Shown here piece after piece: positions 57,401-64,000 of a DNA stretch of 64,000 nucleotides. This DNA comes from Streptomyces sp. YIM 130001 (GTDB taxonomy: Bacteria > Actinomycetota > Actinomycetes > Streptomycetales > Streptomycetaceae). The first letter of the stretch is position 1; every line of letters starts with the position of its first letter. A program made the translations under genes and the position numbers. Below the pieces are notes generated by a model that did no database searches, was not told the DNA's origin, and worked only from the letters and a program-made list of their open reading frames with translations. The DNA lies in assembly GCF_003574445.1 (NCBI RefSeq), contig NZ_KZ984555.1, positions 145,995 through 209,994 of the forward strand, written 5' to 3'.

Positions 57401-58675
57401 ATGGCGGCAGGCGTCTCCCGGATCTTCGTCTCGCACCTCGCGGGCACCGCGGTCTTCGACCCCAACGGCGACCAGGTCGGCCGTGTCCGCGACCTGGTCG
57501 TCATCCTGCGGATCGGCAACCGCCCGCCCCGGCTGCTCGGCCTGGTCGTCGAGCTGTCCACCCGCCGCCGGATCTTCCTGCCGATGACCCGGGTCACCGG
57601 CATCGACTCCGGCCAGGTGATCTCCACGGGCGTGGTGAACGTACGCAGATTCGAGCAGCGCCCCACCGAACGCCTGGTGCTCGGCGAACTCCTCGACCGC
57701 CGCGTGACACTCGTGGAGACCGGCGAGGACGTGACCGTCCTGGACATCGCCGTGCAGCAGCTGCCGGCCCGCCGGGACTGGGAGATCGACAAGGTCTTCG
57801 TCCGCAAGGGCAAGGGCGGGGCGCTGCGGCGCAAGGCGGAGGCGTTCACCGTCGAGTGGTCGGCGGTGACCGGGTTCTCGCTCGAGGAGCAGGGACAGGG
57901 GGCGGAGAATCTGCTCGCCACCTTCGAGCAGCTGCGGCCCGCCGACCTGGCCAACGTGCTGCACCACCTCTCCGCCAAGCGCCGCGCCGAGGTCGCCGCG
58001 GCGCTCGACGACGACCGGCTCGCGGACGTACTCGAGGAGCTGCCCGAGGACGATCAGATCGAGATCCTCGGCAAGCTCAAGGAGGAGCGGGCGGCCGACG
58101 TCCTGGAGGCGATGGACCCGGACGACGCTGCGGACCTGCTCGGCGAGCTGCCCGAGGAGGATGTCGAACGGCTGCTCACCCTGATGCAGCCGAGCGACGC
58201 TGCGGACGTACGGCGGCTCATGGCGTACGAGGAGCGGACCGCGGGCGGTCTGATGACCACGGAGCCGATCGTGCTCCAGCCGGACGCCACGGTCGCGGAC
58301 GCGCTCGCCCGGGTGCGCAACCCCGACCTCTCCCCCGCACTCGCCGCGCAGGTCTACGTGTGCCGCCCGCCCGACCAGACGCCGACCGGCAAGTACCTCG
58401 GCACGGTGCACTTCCAGCGGCTGCTGCGCGATCCTCCGTTCACGCTGGTGGGCGCGATGCTCGACCGCGATCTGCAGACCCTCGCCCCGAACACCCCGCT
58501 GACCGCTCTGACCAGCTTCTTCGCCACGTACGACATGGTGGCGGCGCCCGTCGTGGACGACAGCGGGTCGCTGCTCGGCGCGGTGACGGTGGACGACGTC
58601 CTCGACCATCTGCTGCCCGAGGACTGGCGCGAGACGGAGTTCCATTCCCCGCCGGAGGTGACCAGTGGCGGCTGA
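57401..58675 (+). CDS. Soluble MgtE-type protein (PRC-barrel, MgtE-N and CBS domains, no membrane domain)
   Basis: This 424-aa protein has an N-terminal PRC-barrel-like part (FVSHLAGTAVFDPNGDQVG), an MgtE N-domain of helical hairpin repeats (LRPADLANVLHHLSAKRR, LEELPEDDQIEIL, EEDVERLLTLMQPSDAADV), then two CBS motifs (AYEERTAGGLMTTEPIVLQ; MVAAPVVDDSGSLLGAVTVDDVLDHLL). It ends without the five-helix MgtE channel, so it is a free Mg2+-sensing module. The ATG at 57401 has AGGAGG upstream. Its stop overlaps the DUF1003 start by 11 nt, so the two probably work as a pair. Confidence 0.88.
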   Translation: MAAGVSRIFVSHLAGTAVFDPNGDQVGRVRDLVVILRIGNRPPRLLGLVVELSTRRRIFLPMTRVTGIDSGQVISTGVVNVRRFEQRPTERLVLGELLDRRVTLVETGEDVTVLDIAVQQLPARRDWEIDKVFVRKGKGGALRRKAEAFTVEWSAVTGFSLEEQGQGAENLLATFEQLRPADLANVLHHLSAKRRAEVAAALDDDRLADVLEELPEDDQIEILGKLKEERAADVLEAMDPDDAADLLGELPEEDVERLLTLMQPSDAADVRRLMAYEERTAGGLMTTEPIVLQPDATVADALARVRNPDLSPALAAQVYVCRPPDQTPTGKYLGTVHFQRLLRDPPFTLVGAMLDRDLQTLAPNTPLTALTSFFATYDMVAAPVVDDSGSLLGAVTVDDVLDHLLPEDWRETEFHSPPEVTSGG

Positions 58676-59225
58676 GCGCGAGCGGGACGCCAGGACGGCC
58701 GTCGAACCCCGCTCCCGGATCCGGCTCGACCAGCCGCGCGCACCGCGCCGCAGGCTGCTGCCGGAGTACGACCCGGAAGCCTTCGGCCGGATGTCGGAGA
58801 AGATCGCCCGCTTCCTCGGCACCGGGCGCTTCATCGTCTGGATGACGATCCTCATCATCCTGTGGGTGGTGTGGAACATCGCGATGCCGAAGCCGCTGCG
58901 CTTCGACGAGTACCCGTTCATCTTCCTGACCCTCGCCCTGTCCCTGCAGGCCTCGTACGCGGCTCCGCTGATCCTGCTCGCGCAGAACCGGCAGGACGAC
59001 CGGGACCGCGTCAACCTCGAGCAGGACCGCACCCAGAACGAGCGGTCGATGGCCGACACCGAGTACCTGACCCGCGAGATCGCCGCCCTGCGGATGGGTC
59101 TCGGCGAGGTGGCGACCCGTGACTGGATCCGCTCCGAACTGCAGGACCTCGTACGGGAGTTGGATCAGTCGCGCCTTCCGGTCGCAGGCCCGTCCACGGA
59201 GGACGGGGACCGGCCGCGGGGCTGA
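58665..59225 (+). CDS. DUF1003 membrane protein
   Basis: This 186-aa protein has a basic, Pro/Arg-rich N-terminus, two membrane helices (FIVWMTILIILWVVWNIA and FIFLTLALSLQASYAAPLILLA) and a C-terminal charged coiled coil (NRQDDRDRVNLEQDR). This is the DUF1003 layout. Its start lies inside the MgtE-type gene, indicating translational coupling. It may supply the membrane part that the MgtE-type protein lacks; this is inferred from linkage only. Confidence 0.85.
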   Translation: MAAERERDARTAVEPRSRIRLDQPRAPRRRLLPEYDPEAFGRMSEKIARFLGTGRFIVWMTILIILWVVWNIAMPKPLRFDEYPFIFLTLALSLQASYAAPLILLAQNRQDDRDRVNLEQDRTQNERSMADTEYLTREIAALRMGLGEVATRDWIRSELQDLVRELDQSRLPVAGPSTEDGDRPRG

Positions 59226-59330
59226 CGCCTCCGCGCTCACCGGGCGGCCGTCTCGGGCCGGTCGTGGCACGTGACGAAGGCGACCGTCGTACGTGACGTA
59301 GGCGACCGGTCGGCCGGTGCTACTCGGCCG

Positions 59331-59336
59331 TACTAT
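59331..59336 (+). promoter_or_regulatory. Possible -10 element for leaderless mrp
   Basis: TACTAT ends 7 nt before the ATG at 59344 and no Shine-Dalgarno sequence is present, which fits a leaderless mRNA. A good -35 was not identified. Confidence 0.45.
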
Positions 59337-59343
59337 TTCCCGT

Positions 59344-60495
59344 ATGGCTACCGAGACTTCCCTGCCGACCGAAGACGCGGTGCGTGATGCGCTCGCGACG
59401 GTCAACGACCCCGAGATCCACCGGCCGATCACCGAGCTCGGCATGGTCAAATCGGTCGAGATCGGCACGGACGGAGCGGTCGCCGTCACCGTCTATCTGA
59501 CGGTCTCCGGCTGCCCCATGCGCGAGACGATCACGCAGAACGTCACCGACGCCGTCGCCGCGGTCGAGGGCGTCACCCACGTCGACGTGACCCTGGACGT
59601 GATGAGCGACGAGCAGCGGCGCGAGCTCGCCACCTCGCTGCGCGGCGGCACCGCGGAGCGCGAGGTGCCGTTCGCCCAGCCCGGCTCGCTGACCCGGGTC
59701 TACGCGGTGGCCTCCGGCAAGGGCGGCGTCGGCAAGTCCTCGGTGACCGTCAACCTCGCGGCGGCGATGGCCGCCGACGGCCTCAAGGTCGGCGTCGTGG
59801 ACGCCGACATCTACGGCCACTCGGTGCCCCGGATGCTGGGCGCCGAGGGCCGCCCCACCCAGGTCGAGAACATGATCATGCCGCCTTCGGCCAACGGCGT
59901 GAAGGTCATCTCGATCGGCATGTTCACCCCGGGCAACGCCCCGGTGGTCTGGCGCGGGCCGATGCTGCACCGCGCACTCCAGCAGTTCCTCGCCGACGTC
60001 TACTGGGGCGATCTGGACGTACTCCTGCTCGACCTGCCGCCCGGCACCGGCGACATCGCCATCTCGGTCGCCCAGCTGGTGCCGAACGCGGAGATCCTGG
60101 TCGTCACCACCCCGCAGCAGGCCGCGGCGGAGGTCGCCGAGCGGGCCGGCTCGATCGCGGTGCAGACCCACCAGAAGATCGTCGGCGTGGTCGAGAACAT
60201 GTCGGGGCTCCCCTGCCCCCACTGCGACGAGATGGTCGACGTGTTCGGCACCGGCGGCGGCGAGAGGGTCGCCGAGGGGCTCACCAAGACGACCGGCGCC
60301 CAGGTGCCGGTCCTCGGCGCGATCCCGATCGACGTGCGGCTGCGAGAAGGCAGCGACGAGGGCAAGCCGGTCGTCCTGACCGATCCCGAGTCGCCGGCCG
60401 GTGCGGCGCTGCGTTCCATCGCCGGCAAGCTCGGCGGGCGGCAGCGCGGCCTGTCGGGCATGGCTCTGGGGATCACCCCGCGCAACAAGTTCTGA
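59344..60495 (+). CDS. mrp: Mrp/NBP35-type Fe-S cluster carrier ATPase
   Basis: This 383-aa protein has an N-terminal MIP18/DUF59 domain (VNDPEIHRPITELGMV, SGCPMRETI), a deviant Walker A ASGKGGVGKSSVTVNLA near residue 120, VDADIYGHSVPRMLG, LDLPPGTGDIAISVAQL and a C-terminal CPHC pair that binds an Fe-S cluster. It delivers Fe-S clusters to apoproteins. The start is immediately after a -10-like TACTAT, so leaderless translation is likely. A long perfect hairpin ends the unit. Confidence 0.93.
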   Translation: MATETSLPTEDAVRDALATVNDPEIHRPITELGMVKSVEIGTDGAVAVTVYLTVSGCPMRETITQNVTDAVAAVEGVTHVDVTLDVMSDEQRRELATSLRGGTAEREVPFAQPGSLTRVYAVASGKGGVGKSSVTVNLAAAMAADGLKVGVVDADIYGHSVPRMLGAEGRPTQVENMIMPPSANGVKVISIGMFTPGNAPVVWRGPMLHRALQQFLADVYWGDLDVLLLDLPPGTGDIAISVAQLVPNAEILVVTTPQQAAAEVAERAGSIAVQTHQKIVGVVENMSGLPCPHCDEMVDVFGTGGGERVAEGLTKTTGAQVPVLGAIPIDVRLREGSDEGKPVVLTDPESPAGAALRSIAGKLGGRQRGLSGMALGITPRNKF

Positions 60496-60529
60496 GCTCT
60501 CCGGGCCGCCGTTCCGGCCCGCACGCACT

Positions 60530-60563
60530 GATGGGGCGCTCTCCTGCGGGAGAGCGCCCCATC
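60530..60563. terminator. Bidirectional terminator after mrp
   Basis: Perfect 15-nt arms GATGGGGCGCTCTCC/GGAGAGCGCCCCATC enclose a TGCG loop between convergent genes. Confidence 0.8.
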
Positions 60564-60632
60564 GGCGTTCACGCGGCAGCACGGCCGTGGTCGGGCGGCC
60601 GGGCGCCGTCCCGGCCGTGGGCCGAGCGGTTC

Positions 60633-61244
60633 TCAGGCGTACGAGGCGATGTCCTTGATCTCGGCGAAACCGAGCCCGTAGGCGCTCAGGCCCCGGCCGT
60701 ACGCGCCCAGGTGCACGCCCTCCTGCGTGGAGCCCGCCAGGACCCAGCCGAACTCCGACTCGCGGTAGTGGAACGGCACCGGGACTCCGTTCACCGGCAG
60801 CGACAGGCTCGTCCAGTCCGCGCCGTCCAGGTCGTCCGCGAGCACCCAGGCCGCCTCGGTCTGCTGGTCCAGCCAGTCGTCGCGCAACGTGTGGTCCAGC
60901 TGGCCGGGCCAGGTGAAGGTGAGCAGCCCCACGCCGGCCAGCCAGGCGGCCGACGACACCGAAGTGGCCTCGAGCATGCCCGTACCGTCCGCGCTGTCCC
61001 TGAGCGGGCTGGAGGCCACGGTCACGACGACCGCGAAGCGCTCACGGTCCAGGGTGGCCTCGGAGCGTACGGACGGCTCGTCGCCGTGCCCGACCGAACC
61101 GTGCTCGACCGTGCCGTCCGCGCCCGCGCCGACCTGCATCAGCCAGCGCGGACCCGTGAACGCCTCGTCGAGGCCGTACCACGGGAACGGCGCCAGGAGA
61201 TAACCGTCGACCGTGCGCGCGCCTGTCTGACTCTTCGTCTGCAT
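60633..61244 (-). CDS. Conserved hypothetical protein
   Basis: This 203-aa cytosolic-looking protein has PFPWYGLDEAFTGPRWLMQV, DRERFAVVVTVASSPLRD, TFTWPGQLDHTLRDDWL and HYRESEFGWVLAGSTQEGVHLGAYGRG. It is rich in Trp and acidic residues. I do not recognise the family. The ATG at 61244 (MQTKSQTG) is preferred to an upstream GTG/ATG in the same frame. It lies downstream of tatB on the same strand, separated by ~280 bp without a gene. Confidence 0.7.
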   Translation of the reverse strand: MQTKSQTGARTVDGYLLAPFPWYGLDEAFTGPRWLMQVGAGADGTVEHGSVGHGDEPSVRSEATLDRERFAVVVTVASSPLRDSADGTGMLEATSVSSAAWLAGVGLLTFTWPGQLDHTLRDDWLDQQTEAAWVLADDLDGADWTSLSLPVNGVPVPFHYRESEFGWVLAGSTQEGVHLGAYGRGLSAYGLGFAEIKDIASYA

Positions 61245-61523
61245 CTGTCCGGCCGCCTCCTCGTTCGCAGTCGGTCCGGAGTGGCCCGCCCCCCTCGGGC
61301 GTCCTGAGTCCGGACAACAACTCAGGAGAATAGCCACCCTGGTCGGGCGAGACGGCTCTCATGGCGGCACCCGATCGGCATTTGCCCGGATTACGCGGCC
61401 GATTGGGGTGCCTTCGACAGTTTTTGCACTGAGGCAGCCGTCACCCTACGGGCGGTACGCGTCGGCGTGTCAGACGGTGCTCGGACGAGTGAGAGGCGCG
61501 CCGCGGGACCTGCGGGCGTGGGC

Positions 61524-62021
61524 TCAGGTGGCGTCCGCGTCGAAGGGCGGGCGGTCCTCGGCGGGCTGCTTCGATGCGCCCGTACCGCTGTCCTTGGTGA
61601 GCGAGGGCGCGGAGTCCTTCGACAGGGACGGCGCGGAGCTCGTGTCCTTGGCCGAGGGGGTGTCCTTGGTGAGCGACGGCGCTGCGGCGGATTCGCTCTC
61701 GGTGCCGTTCACCGCGTCCGCGACCTCGTTCATTTCCTTCTTGAGGTCGAAGCCGTTACGGATCTCCTTGAGACCGAGCTCGTCGGAGTCCAGGTGCTTG
61801 CGGACGAACGTCTTCGGATTCAGGTCCTCGAACTCGAAGTCCTTGAACTCGGGGCCGAGCTCCTCGCGGATGTCCCGCTTGGCGCTGTCCGAGAATTCAC
61901 GGATCTTACGGATGAAGCCGGTGATGTCCTGAATGACCTTGGGCAGCTTGTCCGGACCGAAGATGAGCACGGCGAGGACCACGAGCGTGACCAGCTCAAG
62001 TGCGCCTATGTCATTGAACAC
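61524..62021 (-). CDS. tatB: Sec-independent protein translocase subunit TatB
   Basis: This 165-aa TatA/B-type protein has a short N-tail (MFNDIGALE), a hinge Glu, one membrane helix (LVTLVVLAVLIFGPDKLP with the FGP turn), and an amphipathic helix (VIQDITGFIRKIREFSDSAKRDIREELGPEF). A polar C-terminus follows, with repeated SLTKDTPS/SLSKDSAP units. It exports folded proteins with TatC. The GTG at 62021 has AGGAG upstream. It is next to the HtrA-like gene, as in mycobacteria and other Streptomyces. Confidence 0.9.
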   Translation of the reverse strand: MFNDIGALELVTLVVLAVLIFGPDKLPKVIQDITGFIRKIREFSDSAKRDIREELGPEFKDFEFEDLNPKTFVRKHLDSDELGLKEIRNGFDLKKEMNEVADAVNGTESESAAAPSLTKDTPSAKDTSSAPSLSKDSAPSLTKDSGTGASKQPAEDRPPFDADAT

Positions 62022-62276
62022 CTTGCAGCTCCTAGCGAAGTCCGCGGCCCGGGCAGGAGATCCCGTGCCAGACCGGTCCTTCGGTTCCGTCGGTTCCTTG
62101 GTCCGTCGGGGCGGGCCGGGCGCGGGCAGGGTCCACGGTACCCGCCGATGCTGTACGGCCGGTACTGTCCTGGGGCGGTTCGAGGCACGGGACGGTGTTC
62201 GGCGGGTGGGTGGTGGTCGGACGTGGGCGGTTTGCGCGTTCTGCCGGTACGTCGAGCCGGCCGGCCCCCGGGCTCC

Positions 62277-64000
62277 TCAGTCGCCGTGGGAGGCACCGAG
62301 GACCAGGGCCAGTGAGCGTTCGTTCCCGGATCGTTCCAGGGTGAGTTTCAGTTTGTCGCCGGGCTCGTGGGCCCGGATCTTGACGATCAGCTCCTCGCCG
62401 GAGTGCACGCGCTGCCCGTCGACCTCGGTGATCACGTCGCCCGGTTCGATGCCCGCCTTGTCTCCGGGGCCGTTCCGGGTGACGGCGCGGGAGCCGTTGG
62501 CGCCCTTCTCGGCCACTCGGGCGCCGTCGCCGTTGTAGCGGGTGTCGAGGGTGACCTCGATGACCGGATGGGTGGCCCGGCCGTCGTTGATGAGCTCCTC
62601 GGCGACCCGCTTCGCCTGGTTGACCGGGATGGCGAAGCCGAGCCCTATCGAGCCCGACTGCCCGCCGCCCTCCTGGTCCGCGCCGCTCCCGGCGGAACGG
62701 ATGGCGCTGTTGATGCCGATCACGCGCGCCTCGGAGTCGACCAGCGGGCCGCCGGAGTTGCCCGGGTTGATCGGGGCGTCGGTCTGCAGCGCGTTGACGT
62801 AGCTGATGTCGCTGCCGTCGTCCTCGCCGCCCGCGGTGATGGGGCGCTCCTTGGCGCTGATGATGCCGGAGGTGACCGTGTTGGAGAGGTCGAACGGTGC
62901 GCCGATGGCCACCACGGGATCGCCCACCTGGACGTTCTCCGAGTTGCCGAGCGGCAGTGGCTTGAGGCCGGAGACCGCAGTGACCTTGACTACGGCCAGG
63001 TCGTAGCCGGAGTCGCGGCCCACCACGCGGCCCTTGGCGGTCTCGCCGCCGCTGAACGTCACCGTGACCGCGCCTCCTGAACCCGCCGGCTCGACGACGT
63101 GGTTGTTGGTCAGGATGTGACCGCGTTTGTCGAGCACGAATCCGGTGCCCGTGCCCTGCGCGCCGCCGCCGTTCACATGCAGCGTGACGACTCCGGGGAG
63201 TGCGCTGGCGGCGATACCGGCGACGCTGTCGGGGGCGCGGTCCCTGGACTCCTTGTCGGTCTGCGGGAGTTCGACCGCGCCGACTCCGCCGTTGCGCTCC
63301 CAGTACGCACCCATACCGCCGCCGATACCGCCCGCGACGAGCGCGAGGGCGACGGCCCCGAGTACGAGCAGTCCGCGGCGCCGGCCGCGCCGCTCCTTGA
63401 GACCGCCGCCGGGGCCGACCGGGTGCAGCAGAGGTGCTCCGGCCGGGACGCGCCACGGGTCGTAGTGCTGCCAGGGGGCAGCCGGTGGGCCGGGGTTGTG
63501 GGGGTGACCGGGCTGGTCCGGGTGATTGGGGTGATGTTCGGGGGCGGGCTGGGGGGCACTCGGGGGCGCGGCCGTGCCGGGCTGGGGGGCGGCGCCTGCG
63601 GAGGGGAGGTGCGTGCCCTGGGCGGGGGTTCCGGACTGCTGGGGGGCGCTCGCCGGGCCGGGATGCGGGGGCGGGGTCTGGGCTGGCGGGGGCTGCTGGT
63701 GCGGGAGGCGGGCAGGCGCCGGCTGCGGGCGCGGTTCCTGGGCGTGCTCGTTCGACCGTGACGGGGGCTGCCCCACGGCGGAGACCTGCGGGCCTTCGGC
63801 CTGCCGCTGCGCGTGGCCGACCCCGTCCTGCTCGCCGGGTTCCCGCTGTACCGACGCCTGCGCAGTGTTCGGCGGCACGTGGGTGCCCTGCGCCGGAGTG
63901 GCGATGGGCTGCTGCGCGAGCGCCTGCGCGGAACCAGGCGGCACCTGGGTACCTTGCGCGGTGTTCGGCGGTACGTGGGTGCCCTGCGCCGGAGTGGCGA
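62277..64000 (-). CDS. HtrA/DegP-type serine protease with PDZ domain (5' end cut by window edge)
   Basis: The visible 574 codons run from inside a low-complexity N-terminus to the stop; the start codon is beyond 64000. The order is a Pro/Gln/Ala-rich cytoplasmic tail with TPAQGTHVPP repeats, one membrane helix (RGLLVLGAVALALVAGGIGG), then an extracytoplasmic trypsin-like domain with catalytic His in ILTNNHVV, Asp in YDLAVVKV and Ser in NPGNSGGPL, and a C-terminal PDZ domain (GIEPGDVITEVDGQRVHSG). It probably degrades misfolded surface proteins. At the window edge a ~40-nt segment repeats with a 96-nt period (63865-63904 and 63961-64000). Confidence 0.9.
   Translation of the reverse strand, partial: ATPAQGTHVPPNTAQGTQVPPGSAQALAQQPIATPAQGTHVPPNTAQASVQREPGEQDGVGHAQRQAEGPQVSAVGQPPSRSNEHAQEPRPQPAPARLPHQQPPPAQTPPPHPGPASAPQQSGTPAQGTHLPSAGAAPQPGTAAPPSAPQPAPEHHPNHPDQPGHPHNPGPPAAPWQHYDPWRVPAGAPLLHPVGPGGGLKERRGRRRGLLVLGAVALALVAGGIGGGMGAYWERNGGVGAVELPQTDKESRDRAPDSVAGIAASALPGVVTLHVNGGGAQGTGTGFVLDKRGHILTNNHVVEPAGSGGAVTVTFSGGETAKGRVVGRDSGYDLAVVKVTAVSGLKPLPLGNSENVQVGDPVVAIGAPFDLSNTVTSGIISAKERPITAGGEDDGSDISYVNALQTDAPINPGNSGGPLVDSEARVIGINSAIRSAGSGADQEGGGQSGSIGLGFAIPVNQAKRVAEELINDGRATHPVIEVTLDTRYNGDGARVAEKGANGSRAVTRNGPGDKAGIEPGDVITEVDGQRVHSGEELIVKIRAHEPGDKLKLTLERSGNERSLALVLGASHGD

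Noticed and set aside
1..64000. tRNA, rRNA, insertion sequences, integrases or prophage genes
   Set aside because: No cloverleaf, rRNA-like stretch, transposase motif or paired terminal repeats were recognised by eye on either strand.

Overview
This window is high-G+C actinobacterial chromosome, most probably Streptomyces. It shows a strong G/C bias at third codon positions, frequent GTG starts, ATGA stop/start overlaps, and families typical of Streptomyces: WblC, Slp-type lipoprotein peptidases, DUF3107, DUF3152 and AIM24. I see no rRNA, tRNA, CRISPR array, transposase, integrase or prophage gene. It reads as core chromosome, not an island. Parts of the gene order match, from memory, the Mycobacterium tuberculosis stretch around Rv3195-Rv3211 (DUF2342 protease, ABC1 kinase, whiB7, uvrD2, mycoredoxin, nudC, adnB, adnA, ATL-like protein, moeZ, DUF3152, TetR, DUF3107, ferritin-like protein, RNA helicase). 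All family and locus comparisons are from memory; no database was searched.

Layout. 0-9.5 kb: the start of a reverse-strand SDR gene cut by the window edge, a DUF2342 metalloprotease-like gene overlapping a Nudix gene, a reverse three-gene AIM24/TerD operon, a YgjP-like metalloprotease, a ThiF-like protein and an AarF/ABC1 kinase. 9.5-10.5 kb: about 1 kb without a convincing gene. 10.5-27.1 kb: a DNA-repair, redox and antibiotic-stress block, nearly all on the reverse strand: ATL protein, adnA, a lipoprotein, adnB, M20 dipeptidase, nudC, OsmC, uvrD2, then wblC with a 101-codon leader ORF and an intrinsic terminator, then a small basic protein coupled to wblC. A mycoredoxin lies divergent to uvrD2. 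27.1-33.6 kb: a kinase-like/LPG-flippase fusion and two tandem Slp-like lipoprotein peptidases.

33.7-40.5 kb: moeZ, preceded on the same strand by a tightly coupled five-gene operon. It encodes a PelF-type glycosyltransferase, a membrane protein, a Pro/Thr/Arg-rich low-complexity protein, a sugar-nucleotide epimerase and a Spherulin-4 (GH135-like) protein. Together these resemble the core logic of Pel/galactosaminogalactan polysaccharide systems and are the best candidate for a little-described system here. 40.7-49.6 kb: DUF3152 metzincin-like protein, alpha/beta hydrolase, a 40-bp perfect palindrome, a small acidic protein, TetR regulator, DUF3107 protein, small membrane protein, ferritin-like protein, DEAD-box RNA helicase, a second hydrolase and a 50-aa protein. 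49.7-64 kb: MarC, PHP phosphoesterase, DUF6758, an MFS exporter with an operator-like promoter, a SUFU-domain protein, CorA with a short leader peptide ORF, a lipoprotein, a soluble MgtE-type protein overlapping a DUF1003 membrane protein, Mrp, TatB and an HtrA-like protease cut by the right edge.

Signals worth following: the WblC attenuator, the PelF/epimerase/GH135 operon, a strongly over-represented CACGCGCGCGTG palindrome clustered at 17-42 kb, the corA leader peptide, and the 40-bp palindrome at 43.2 kb. Start sites were chosen from ribosome-binding sites and the expected start of family homology. Several are uncertain and are flagged in the entries.
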